From: Artocarpus heterophyllus
Taxonomy: Eukaryota; Streptophyta; Magnoliopsida; Rosales; Moraceae
Length of the DNA stretch: 64,000 bases
Direction of reading: 5' to 3'
Assembly: GCA_025403435.1 (NCBI GenBank)
Contig: CM046333.1
Span: forward strand, 35,113,521-35,177,520
Shown: positions 34,573 through 44,216 of the stretch, piece after piece
Numbering within the stretch: position 1 is the first letter of the stretch
Layout of the letters: every line of letters starts with the position of its first letter
Translations under genes and position numbers: made by a program
The notes under the pieces: generated by a model
Seen by the model: only the letters and a program-made list of their open reading frames with translations
Told to the model about the DNA's origin: nothing
Databases searched by the model: none

Positions 34573-36142
34573 CTAGGTTCGGTTAACCTAGGGAGTGTAG
34601 CACCACTTTAAAAAAATATATTTTTGAGATGGTTTTGAAGCTGAATTTTCATTGTCATCATCAAAATGAACCTTCACATTGATTTATACAGTCTAGGAGG
34701 ATGTAACATGGAAAGGCCATAGAATGAAATACTAATGGTTATATGAGTACAATAATTATATAGAAGGAAAGTATTAATAGTTATGAGGGAATGATAATTA
34801 TATGGAATGAATTTATAAGTAGATTGTTTATGAGAGATTCGTATAATATTTGGATCTATAAGCATATCTAATTCGTATAAACGATGAGAAATTCGTGTAG
34901 ATACGAGAATTTAAGAGCCTTTTGTCTCGTGAAAAATAATAAAAAAATATAAGGCTTGATTTATTGATTTTAAAGTTTGGCATAGATATGCCAAATTTTT
35001 CCTAATTGATTCAAACCTAAGTAATGATTATGTGTGGATTCGATGGAGCACATAAGTATCAATATCTTTTCTTAAAAGTTCTATTTATTTGAGGAATATG
35101 ATATAAGTTGGGAATCATGGTATTGAATCTTGAGAGAGATAAATGTTAGACTTTTGGTCTGTTGAGACTGTGTAAAGTCTAGAATGCATGAATCTCAAAA
35201 ATTGGAATATTTTGTTACATACATTGTATTTAAGTGTATCAGTGAATCTTTATATATAGATGCAATAGAAAAATGATCAATAGGAGTTTCCTTAAGTAAA
35301 TCATAATACTTAAGGCACTTATAATAATTTTGGATAATTACGATAAAATGTTTAAGTTTTAGATGTTTAGATGTGAATCTTTTGGTTACCTACGGTTTTG
35401 TTATATGAGGAAATTCGATATTGTATAAGTAGAATTGTGGGGATTGTAGATGTTCTTAAGTAGTAACATCAAGTGTCTTTGTTCATTGATATGGTCTACG
35501 TTGAAAGACGTAAATCGTATTGATTTCAAGGTTAGTCACATTCTAAACCCTTGGTAGCATGATGATGAATCCATTGATAGATGTTGAGTATTAGGAATAA
35601 CATATGGGTGTATGCATTGTTCAATAAGGTTTTGATTAAAACAAAATTATTTGAGTTGCTGGATCATTCAGGAAGATCCTTGTTGTCGTTAAATTAGATT
35701 TGTTGTTCATAATTAACTTTATCTATAGTGGGCTTTAAATTGGGTTTAAGATTTATACAAATTGGTTTTCAATTTTATGTTTGTTATTTAACTCGTTCTA
35801 AATGTGTTAAGGCCCGAAACAACTTGACCATTTTCAACTTAGAACATTTGGGCCTAGTTCAAATCTTAAATCAGTTTGATTCACACTGTCTCTCCCACGT
35901 GGTTTCTATACGTGTCATATACAGTGGTTTAATTATTGTTTACATATACGTTTACTGTGCGTAAGACCTTATTTCTCCGAGTTCACTTTTTCTCTCTTAA
36001 TTTGTTATTTTCTCTCTAAATCGCAAATCCTCTTCTTTTTCATTAAAAATTCTTCTTTTCCTCTAAAAGAAGAAGGAATTCTAGGATTCTGCAATTTACT
36101 ATCTTAATTTTTCCTTTCTATTTACTCTTCTTTCATCTCATC
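34573..36142 (+). other. Leader region of the LTR element, no ORF
   Basis: About 1.6 kb of AT-rich DNA conserved in the second family member (60057-61657), apart from a ~30-base indel near 35660. The last 150 bases before the first ORF are CT-rich and resemble a plant 5' leader. A promoter for the downstream ORFs may lie here, but no element can be named. Confidence 0.5.
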
Positions 36143-36664
36143 ATGGACCCAAAGTACCAACACATGAGAAAGTATTTCCCATCACTCTCCCAAAAGATTC
36201 TCAGAAAGAAATATAAGGCTCGAATTACTCGGTTGTGGATTCTTATGCGTTTTGGCATCCCTTGTGATGTGAGAATGTTAATAGAGGGGAAAATCCGTCC
36301 GAGTGACTTTAGTCAAGATGTCGGTTTACCAGGAACAGGTACCAGTCGTAGTGCAATGAAAAGAAGAGCTCGTGCCATCGTGGTCACTTGTAACAAATGT
36401 GGAAGACAAAATTGTAACGGTAAATGTACTTCACCTGATTATATGTCAACGAATAGAGAGGATAAAATAAGGTTTTGTAGGGATGGACTTTCAAAGGAGA
36501 ACTTGGATAGCATCCATCCTCCTCTCCACGGTCACCCTAGTGGATATGTTCAAGGAGCTATTTTTAAACTCTGGCCCAAATTTTATGCAGAAAGACAACG
36601 CCTCAGGAATATGGTATTTTTAGATCCTGTTTGCCAAGCCATAAGAAAACTGGATGGGGAATAA
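36143..36664 (+). CDS. Basic, cysteine-rich 173-aa protein; putative nucleic-acid binder carried by the LTR element
   Basis: Intact ATG-to-TAA ORF without introns. The N-terminal 35 residues are strongly basic (KKYKARITRLW at 22-32). A short basic run, KRRARA (73-78), stands directly before a four-cysteine cluster, CNKCGRQNCNGKC (83-95, spacing C-x2-C-x4-C-x3-C), which could bind zinc. A conserved C-terminus follows. No signal peptide or membrane segment is seen. A basic run followed by a Cys cluster and then a short acidic/hydrophobic tail resembles the cysteine-rich nucleic-acid-binding proteins of some plant flexiviruses (carlavirus type). That is a resemblance judged by eye, not an assignment, and a divergent Gag knuckle is an alternative. 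A 168/173-identical copy lies at 61658-62179, and the nucleotide differences are mostly silent, suggesting a maintained protein. Confidence 0.7.
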   Translation: MDPKYQHMRKYFPSLSQKILRKKYKARITRLWILMRFGIPCDVRMLIEGKIRPSDFSQDVGLPGTGTSRSAMKRRARAIVVTCNKCGRQNCNGKCTSPDYMSTNREDKIRFCRDGLSKENLDSIHPPLHGHPSGYVQGAIFKLWPKFYAERQRLRNMVFLDPVCQAIRKLDGE

Positions 36665-37307
36665 GTCATCGCTCTATAAAGGTTATTTAGTCTTTGCTTA
36701 TTTGAAGCAGTTTTAGCTGATGTTCAACAGTTTGTGTTTTTCTTTTACTCAGAATATTTGCTTTTGTGTTTGAAATAATTGTGATTATTAGATTGATACA
36801 GTAAGTGTTAATATCTTATTTAATTTATGATTTTCTTAAATATATATATAATAAAATATATTATCTTATCAGACACGTTACATACGGTACAGTAATATGT
36901 TTGAATTTTGAAAAGCTTATCCAGATATTTCAAGATTTGTGTCTCAAATTTCAAAAGTTCTACAGTATTTGTCGTTTATATTAAATTTCTAGACTTGGTG
37001 TATATTTGTCAAAAAGTCTACAGTTGTGTCAAGAGGGTCTTCTGTCAAATTGTTCTCAATTGTCAAAAGTTATACAATTAGAGTCTAATCTTTTTCAAAA
37101 AGTGAATCAGATTTTCTGTAAACTATCAATCACCTTATCTTACTTTCTTATCCGCACAAGATTTTGTTTAAATCTTTGGATTACCTTTTCATTACCTACT
37201 CGTCTATCTCTTTAGCCCTTTTTGTATATTTCTCATCTTTAAAATCTCATGTAGAACCCGAAGTCTAAGTGGAGCAGATATTAAGCAACCACTTCTATAA
37301 ACCAAAT
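36665..37307 (+). other. Spacer between the two element ORFs
   Basis: AT-rich, conserved in the second copy (62180-62822). A frame without ATG (37006-37215) stays open in both copies, with one residue change between them. I do not call it a gene, because neither copy has a start codon. Confidence 0.45.
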
Positions 37308-37958
37308 ATGTCTACCTCCCAGTCCACGAAGAAAATAAAGAATGTCTGTGTCTTTTGTGGTTCCAGCCTTGGAAAAGATAAAGCTTATTTAGAAGCTGCA
37401 AATCACTTAGGGCAAGTCCTAGCACACAAGAAGATTAACATAATCTATGGGGGTGGTAGTATAAAAATGATGGAAAATATGGCACTAGCAGCTAGGTCTA
37501 GCGACGCTACTGATGTAAGAATTTGGCCTCATATTCCAGTTGAAGGAAACCTTTGTAAGGAAGCCATAGGTAAGGGAGAAGGAGTCAGGAGTATCCCTAG
37601 AAATTTTAAAGACATAATCTATAATTCTGATGCTTTTATAGCATTACCTGGTGGTCTAGGTACTCTTGAGGAAATATTCGTAGTTGCTTGTGGGCAATTA
37701 TTGGGCTTTTATTCCAAACCTTTGGGACTGCTGAATGTAAATGGTTTTTATGACGGTCTTTTGAAATTTCTAGATTACGCTGTGGAAGAAAACATCACTA
37801 CAGAATCGGAGAGACAAATCTTTGTTACTGCTTCAACAGCTGAGGAATTGATAGATAAAATGCAAATCATACATCCAGAATCTGACACTGCAACATCCAA
37901 GCTTGAATGGGAAAGGGAAAGCCGGGAGCGGCCAATTGATTTGAATCTCCATCTGTAA
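37308..37958 (+). CDS. LOG-type cytokinin riboside 5'-monophosphate phosphoribohydrolase homologue, intronless, within the LTR element
   Basis: The first ATG is at 37308; the frame upstream of it is open but has only GTG. The product is 216 residues, the usual LOG length. It has the Rossmann-like start VCVFCGSSLGKDKAY (13-27), the glycine-rich YGGGS (47-51) and the signature PGGLGTLEE (114-122), the PGGxGTxxE motif shared by LOG proteins and wrongly named lysine decarboxylases. LOG enzymes release active cytokinin base from its riboside monophosphate in the cytosol. Host LOG genes have several introns and this copy has none, which suggests capture through RNA. Odd points: the segment after the glycine loop is KMMENMA rather than the usual glycine-containing loop, and the conserved Arg-Lys pair upstream of SDAF (107-110) appears replaced (RNFKD). 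Activity is therefore uncertain, although the frame is intact. Confidence 0.85.
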   Translation: MSTSQSTKKIKNVCVFCGSSLGKDKAYLEAANHLGQVLAHKKINIIYGGGSIKMMENMALAARSSDATDVRIWPHIPVEGNLCKEAIGKGEGVRSIPRNFKDIIYNSDAFIALPGGLGTLEEIFVVACGQLLGFYSKPLGLLNVNGFYDGLLKFLDYAVEENITTESERQIFVTASTAEELIDKMQIIHPESDTATSKLEWERESRERPIDLNLHL

Positions 37959-38899
37959 TCTTTTTGTTTAATCTTTGGCATGTAGGCATGTGTGTCTGTA
38001 TTTTGTGTGTTACGAATAACCGTTTGCCTTATATTCTGTGTTTCTTGTGGTACGTTGTTGTTAAATCTTTTAGATTCATTGAGCCTAATGCCGGGATGGC
38101 TGGATACGGAGTACTTGATGCTCTCGAAACGCATCCTTCTTAAGGTCCGATCTTTTGTTTATCGATGTTTTTGTATCCTCTAAGCATGCATGATATGGAT
38201 AGCTGGTATACGGAGTGCCTTGTACTCTCGAAACGTATCCGTATTATGTTTGTAATGTGTAATATTCTGTTAATATTATGTGGAAGTACCAGAGTCAGTT
38301 ATGGGGATATTCCATATGAAATATGAGTATATTATTTGGATTGAATGTTTGTGTCATGAGGATAGCTGTTTAATGAAAAATATGTCGGGTTTGTCTGCAA
38401 CTCTGAGATTTCGTTTAATATCTCTATGAATAAGTTTAATGTATGGTTTTGAATAGAAGTGTTTGTGATATATGTTTTATGATTATGTTTTAGTTTATTA
38501 GTTGAGGTATGAAATCAAATATATTAGACTTTTCCTTACTTAAAAAGGAAAAGGAACCTAAAGATGAAATATATAAAATTTCTCTAGCAATCTCCTTAAA
38601 TGTGATTGTAAATCACAGTCCATGGACAATGAAGGACTGAAATCATGGTATGGTAAATATGTATGCCTGATCAGATTCTTAGACTATTATACGGTGTTAT
38701 AAGTTGAAACTTGTCAGAAATACTCTCATTGAGGGATTTAGGAGTAAGATTTATTATGCAAGTAAATAAGCGGAGATACGATGACTTAAATTTGGAGGAC
38801 AAACAACATTAACGGTTTAGACTCGGAATTGGAATCATAATGGAATTAAAATTTTTACTAGTATTGCTAGAATTGAAATTTCGAGGACGAAATTTCTTT
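37959..38899 (+). other. 3' non-coding part of the LTR element interior
   Basis: AT-rich, no ORF. It ends in TTTCGAGGACGAAATTTC and the polypurine tract. It is conserved in the second copy as far as the window reaches. Confidence 0.6.
38100..38241. repeat. Pair of ~37-bp direct repeats downstream of the LOG ORF
   Basis: TGGATACGGAGTACTTGATG then CTCTCGAAACGCATCC (38100-38136), and GGTATACGGAGTGCCTTGTA then CTCTCGAAACGTATCC (38203-38240). Both are retained in the second element copy near 63615-63760. They lie in the 3' untranslated part and their function is unknown. Confidence 0.75.
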
Positions 38900-38911
38900 A
38901 AGGGGGGTAGA
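38900..38911 (+). other. Polypurine tract of the LTR element
   Basis: AAGGGGGGTAGA immediately before the 3' LTR, the expected primer for plus-strand synthesis. Confidence 0.85.
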
Positions 38912-38913
38912 GC

Positions 38914-41311
38914 TGTGACACCCGTTATTCTCCTAAGGGTATTAAGGTAATTAGATTAATTACCTAGTATATATATAAAAAAAATCAGAAAATCTCTCAT
39001 AATTCGAAACTCTCTCTCTCTCTACTTTCTCTCTCTAAAAAAATTCTCTCTCTCTCCTCAAAGATCGTTTGAGACTTCGGCATCCGTTTTCGACACCTCC
39101 CGCACCAATGGAAAGCTCTCGACGAGCTGAGTCCAACGAGGTGCCGCGCCGCCCAAAACGCCGCCGGAGGAGACCACACGCGCCGCCCAAAGTGGCGGCA
39201 AAACCCATTTCTTTCCGACGAGATATCTTCGCCGTCCGACGTCCGATCGACGTGATTCTTGTTCCTACACGACCACCGTGATGAGAGGAACAAAACCCAC
39301 CCTTGGTGGCAGCTCAACAACCGCCGGATTGCTCTGCCCTCCTATTGCCGCCGTGCACCGCCGCCCCCATGGTGGAACTCCGCCTTGCCGGAGGAGGTGA
39401 CTGACACCACCCCTCCCAATGAGTTCAGAGGATCAAGGGGAGTAAAACCCCTCGATCAATTGCACGGAAGGAGCCGGTTTCGCCGGAGAACGGCCAACGC
39501 CGCCGTCAACCGCCGCGGGAGCCTCCGTTTTGGCTCTTCCCAGCCACGTTTCTTCAAATTGGATGAGGGGAAATGCTCATAGGAGGATGGGTAGCAAAAG
39601 CCCTCAGCCAATTTCAGGTTTCCATCGTCGGAGAATCAAGATCGGAGCTCATCCATTTCTACCGACGTTGTACTTCACGACCCGCTATGTTAGAGGCAGA
39701 ATTGGGTGAAATTGACCCCGCCATTGGACTCAGAAGGGTCGATTTAGGGGGGGTAGGCCCGAGCCCAGCTGCCAACAGACCCCGATTGACGCCGGTGAAC
39801 GACGGTCAAAGTCGGTCAACACCGGTCAACGGTGGTCAACGCCGGTCAACGGCCAGCCAAAGGCCAAATTGGGATTTTGTGATCCGGACCTCCGATCGAA
39901 GATCCGAGACCGCCTCCTGACTCATTTCGATGCTCTGGATGCAATGGTGACCTCCATTTGAGCAAATTCCACTCCGATGAAAATCATCCGGTACCAACTA
40001 CACGCGAATCGAGGCGATTCAAACAGCAGTATCGGAGTCCATAATGACGTTTTCAAGAATGTATGATCTCCAGGAAGCATTCCTAGCCATTCATAGTCGC
40101 TCGAGGAGCACTACAGAGGATGCTTCGTAGATACAGCGAGATACAACTGGATCTGTTTTGCTTGGAGTTCAAGATCAAGGGAGTATGGAGCTAACGTTAA
40201 TTGATTCCAGGATTAAGAGACTGTTGATAAGCTTGAAAGGTAGGGATTCTATTACTCATTTTTGTGAGGTTTTTATAGAATTAAAATTGATTGTTTTGCC
40301 GCAATATATATATATCTATGTTGAACTGATATTATATGAGTATCACATATGAAACTATGACATGGACTCGTCTTGTATTGTACGGCGAGGAACATAATGA
40401 ATTGACACATGTTATAAATTGAGAAGCATGGTTAGGAAAACTGACTCTATTAATAATGATTTAATATAGAGAAATGGTGAGACATGAAGAGGGCGGCGGT
40501 TACGTCCTTGGGCATGAATACCCAAAAAGGTAAAATAGGGGGAAGGTGATGACGCTTCCTTGGGTTGAAAGTCCCAGAACACACTGTACAGGAATTGATT
40601 TGGTGAGGACTCGGGGCTTGATGTCCCCTCACCGGAACACCCTTGGAATGTTTATAGGGTGATCAAGTGCGCCCATTTGGGTTTCGATGAGTTGAGTGAT
40701 ACTCAATTTAACATGGATACCTAGGAACAATGATGATTGGTAATATTTGTATAAATGTGTAATTATGACACTTGGTAATGATTAACTACGGTATCCATAA
40801 GATGTGATCATAATAAACCTCATAATCTGGAATATGATGTGACTTACTAACCATGCAGATTTTAATGTGGTAATGATAAAAACCTAAAGGTGAGTAATGG
40901 CTTTCTCTACTGAGCATAGTGTCGCTCATTCCCTTATGTTTATATCTTTTCAGGACTCACTAAGTGTGAGGTGGCTACGAGAAATATAGTTGAGGAAGTG
41001 ATGTAACTATATTACATTGGGACTGCTTCAATCGTTGAGAATGTTCTTCATGATAATGTAAGCATCAATTGTTACTTTCTGTGACTGTATTACAATGTGT
41101 TGAAGGTTAAAATGATGATGACAACAGTTTATATTATTAAATTTAAGGTGCTACATTAAAACTGTGGTTTATTTGTCGTTTATATTTTTATTTTTGAGTT
41201 GAGAGTTTTCATTTAAGTCCCGGGCAAATTTTATTTTTAAGGTTTTACTTTTATTATTTATTTTTATTTTATCTCATTAAAAACTGTTAACCCCCATATA
41301 GGGGCGTTACA
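38914..41311 (+). repeat. 3' LTR (2,398 bp, full form)
   Basis: Starts TGTGACACCCGTTATTCTCC and ends CATATAGGGGCGTTACA. It contains a segment of ~965 bp (about 39000-39964) missing from the 5' LTR. That segment has CT-rich microsatellite (39011-39060), then GC-rich sequence with long but unconvincing open frames (39069-39920), and a cluster of GGTCAA motifs. Apart from the missing segment the two LTRs are almost identical. Confidence 0.9.
39804..39849 (+). promoter_or_regulatory. Cluster of five GGTCAA (W-box core, reverse) motifs in the 3' LTR
   Basis: GGTCAA occurs five times in 46 bases within an 11-bp-like tandem unit CGGTCAACRCC. Its complement TTGACC is a W-box, the binding site of WRKY transcription factors in stress and defence responses. 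The cluster lies in the LTR segment missing from the 5' LTR. Whether it drives transcription is not known. Confidence 0.5.
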
Positions 41312-41316
41312 CACCA
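41312..41316. repeat. Target-site duplication CACCA, right copy
   Basis: Identical to 33116-33120. The host frame resumes immediately as a proline codon run (CACCACCTCCG). Confidence 0.95.
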
Positions 41317-41409
41317 CCACCTCCGTCTGTTATGTCTTCCTATCCACCTCAAGAAGAAAACAATGACGATGACGATGACGATGATGAAACCGCTAATTTA
41401 GGAGATTAG
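41317..41409 (+). pseudogene. CACTA TnpA-like protein, 3' part
   Basis: Continuation of the coding sequence split at 33120: a proline-rich stretch, then PPQEENNDDDDDDDDETANL and GD, ending in TAG at 41409. Proline-rich followed by acidic tails are common at the end of CACTA TnpA-like proteins. Confidence 0.75.
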
Positions 41410-41599
41410 TTTGTACTTTTATGATTTACGCTTACTTGTTGACTTAACATATAAACTTATTGTCTATATAGTTTTATTTTGTTTATATCCAATTTTATTA
41501 GTTATTAGTACAATGAGACATGAAATGTCTGATGAATTGGCAGTTATTTGCTTCTAGGTTTATTATGGCTGGGAATGAAAATTTAAAACAATTTAAAAA

Positions 41600-42094
41600 A
41601 AAAACACAGACGACAATTGTCGTTGCTAAAACTCTGAAAGTTAGTTTTAGCGACGACAGTTGTCGTCATTGAAACATACTTCAACTACAACTTTTGTTGT
41701 CACGGAAACTAAATTTCAGCCACGACTTTGTCGTCAGTATACCTATTCAGCAACAATAAATGTCGTCTCCAAATAAGAACATCAACGATACATTATCGTA
41801 GCTAAATGTGTATAGCGACAACATTTGTTGCCTCTAAATGTATACAGCGACGATAGTTGTCGTCGTTGAATTTAGAACCAATTTTGAAAAATTTTAAATT
41901 TTGTTCTTAATCGGCAATGACAAAGTCGTCGCTAATTTTTGCGGCAATAAAATGTCATCACTAAATGTCTTTTGCCACAACTTATTAGCGACGACATTTT
42001 GCGACGGCAGTGTCGTCACTGTATAGTATTAGCTATGACTATTTTGGTTTTAGTGACGACAATTGTCAGCCCTAAATTATTTTTTTCTTGTAGT
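41600..42094. mobile_element. 3' subterminal repeats and terminus of the large CACTA element
   Basis: Ten or more motifs of the form GCGACGACA(A/G)TTGTCGTC, many palindromic, fill this stretch as expected for transposase-binding subterminal repeats. It ends TTTTTTCTTGTAGT at 42094, the inverted form of an ACTACAAGAAAAAA terminus with the outermost base changed from G to C. It closes the element whose genes start at 27918. The other terminus was not found. Confidence 0.7.
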
Positions 42095-44081
42095 CACTCT
42101 CCCTCTTTCATCCTTCTGGTGACCTAAATCTACACGTCGCTGCCACTATAGATCGTCATTGTCCCCGTCATTGTCCCAATCACAAGCTGATCATCACGTC
42201 CGTCTAGAACAAACATTGCTGAAGGGAGATCGTCATCGCTTACTCGTCACGATTATGATCCAACGAAGTCGAATCCACAGCGACGACAGAGATTTCAAGA
42301 TTGCGTTTGCCGCCAAATCCCATTGCCCTGTTTCTCACTCTTTTCTCTCACTTCCCCTCTATCTCCCTCTCCTCTCTCATTGTTTCTTTCCTTTTCTCTC
42401 TCTTGTGACAGTGGATTTGGAGTTAGATCTCGTAAACGCTACGACGGACAATAATAGACAATCGACGACATGATAGGCGAGACGACAAGCTTCATTCTTT
42501 AATCTCAATGATGCTATGATGCTGCAACAGGCTTCAATCTCAGTGATGATGTGGCACTAGCGATGGGCTATGATCTTGGGGATGCTTTGACGGGCGATAG
42601 GCTCTGTTTTCCTTCAATCTCGGGCTCTCGGTAACCTTACGACAGGTAACGACGACATTGACGACCGACAATAGACATTGACAGCGATGATAGGTGTAGG
42701 TCTATCACATGACAGAGAGAAAAGGAAGAGAAAAAAAGGGTTTTTGTTATTTTGTCTAAAAATCGGGACATATGGTAGGTTGGAAATGTCCCGCGGGGAC
42801 ATGTTGAAATGTCCCAATGGGACATGTGGGAGGTTGAAACTATCTCGTTGAGACATGTAGAAGTGTCCCAATAGACATTTAGGAGGTTTTTAGAATGTCC
42901 CGTTAGGACATGTAAAAATATCTCACCATGACATGTTGAAATATCCCAATGGGACATGTATGAGGTTTTCAGAATGTCTTATTAGGACATGTGAAACCAA
43001 TAATCCCTTAATCTATTTTGTGGGATTTCAAGTTGTGGTATAAGAACTTTCTACATTTTGTGGTGTAAATAAAATTTTGAGTTTAAAAAATGACATTTAT
43101 GGTAATATCCCCAATAATTTACGGGTTTATCAATAATAAACTATCAATAAATCAATGATAAACCAGTTAAATTATTGGTTTATCTTTAATTAATCACCCT
43201 AACCAACTATACTTTCATTTAAAAAAGATTTGTCATTAATTAAAAAAGGTGGGACGGTCCAATTCATTCTGTTTTTTTTTTTTTTTTTTTGAGTAAAAGA
43301 ATTTTGAATTTTTTGGAAAGAATCGATGATTGATTAAATTTTAATTTTTTTTTGAAAGACTAAATTTTTATTTGACTAAAACGAACTTGTAGTCCCACGT
43401 GCATAAAAGAGATAAGGGATCAATTTTAAAAATACATCTTATGTGACTTTTTTTTTTTTGATTTTAGACTTTTATGAAAAGTTGGAAACATATAAGTTCA
43501 TGAGAAGACAAATATACTTATGTTAAGTGTTGTAGGTTAAGGATAGATGAATATATATATTATTCAAGAAATTTTAACCTTTTTAACTATGAAAACTAAT
43601 ATAAGTCTAATAAAGAAAAAAATAAAAAATAAAAAAATTACATGTTTTAATTTTTAATGTAATAAATAACATATTTTTTCAAAATATTTAAGTAAATAAT
43701 ATTTTTTAAAATTATGTACTTTTTTTAAATACTTAGAATTTTTTTTGTTTTTTATTATCGTATTGTTGCTTTGTATTTCTCTTTAAGTCATTCTATACAA
43801 TAATAAAATTTGTTTTAATCTAAGTTAATTATTTACTATTTTTTGTTCCATTTATTTAATTATGGCCTATTTCCCCGTTCCTTCGGAAAAATAATGGAAA
43901 AGTCGTAAAGAAGTAGGATACTTGTAATCTCGAACTCCGTTGTTGATTATTAATTATCATTCCTTATTTATTTACAATTATTAATTATTAAAGAAATAGG
44001 ACAATTACATACCCTCACGCCAAGCAGCGAAGCCAAAAAGCTGGCGAATTCTTGTCCATTGAAGTCACGATCTCCCAAGTG
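42095..44081. other. Intergenic region upstream of the purine permease gene
   Basis: No gene is supported. It includes a palindromic repeat array at 42767-42996 and AT-rich sequence with long T- and A-runs. Open frames at 42159-42473 and 42614-42957 are repeat-derived. Confidence 0.5.
42767..42996. repeat. Array of palindromic AATGTCCC...GGGACATG units
   Basis: About eight units of TGTCCCRNNGGGACATG (for example ATGTCCCAATGGGACATG) and degraded versions are separated by 8-20 bases such as GGAGGTT. Each unit is a near-perfect inverted repeat. Confidence 0.8.
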
Positions 44082-44146
44082 GTCTCCCACATAGAGGAGC
44101 TTTAAAGTATAAAAGTCGTCTCCTACATAGAGGAGCTTTAAAATAT
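44082..44146 (+). promoter_or_regulatory. Core promoter of the purine permease gene within a 36-bp tandem duplication
   Basis: GTCTCC(C/T)ACATAGAGGAGC followed by TTTAAA is present twice with a 36-bp period. The first copy contains TATAAAAG at 44108-44115, about 100 bases before the ATG, a plausible TATA box giving a leader of roughly 70 bases. Confidence 0.5.
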
Positions 44147-44216
44147 ATATATCGGCATTCACCAAAAAAAATATATATATATATATCGTTATCCTCAATC
44201 TTTTTCCCAAAAAAAA

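Larger units (their letters stand above)
33121..41311 (+). mobile_element. Complete gag-pol-less LTR element (LARD-like) carrying LOG-like and Cys-rich ORFs
   Basis: The 8,191-bp element has LTRs at 33121-34553 and 38914-41311, a primer site TGGTATCAGAGC at 34561, a polypurine tract AAGGGGGGTAGA at about 38900-38911 and a perfect 5-bp target duplication. No gag, protease, reverse transcriptase or integrase is encoded anywhere in the 4.36-kb interior, so it must be mobilised in trans, as with large retrotransposon derivatives. The pre-polypurine block TTTCGAGGACGAAATTTC resembles that of the Ty3/gypsy element at the left edge of the window, a possible relative or helper. The interior carries two intact ORFs (36143-36664 and 37308-37958). 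It lies inside the C-terminal coding part of a dead CACTA TnpA-like gene. Confidence 0.9.

Noticed and set aside
37269..37307. Longer LOG product starting at 37269
   Set aside because: That codon is GTG. The first ATG is at 37308 and gives the usual LOG length.
39069..39920. Three open frames in the 3' LTR
   Set aside because: They come from the GC-rich LTR segment, are rich in Arg/Pro by composition, and are absent from the other LTRs.
42614..42957. Two overlapping minus-strand frames with repeating HMS/GHF-like residues
   Set aside because: Translation of the palindromic repeat array.
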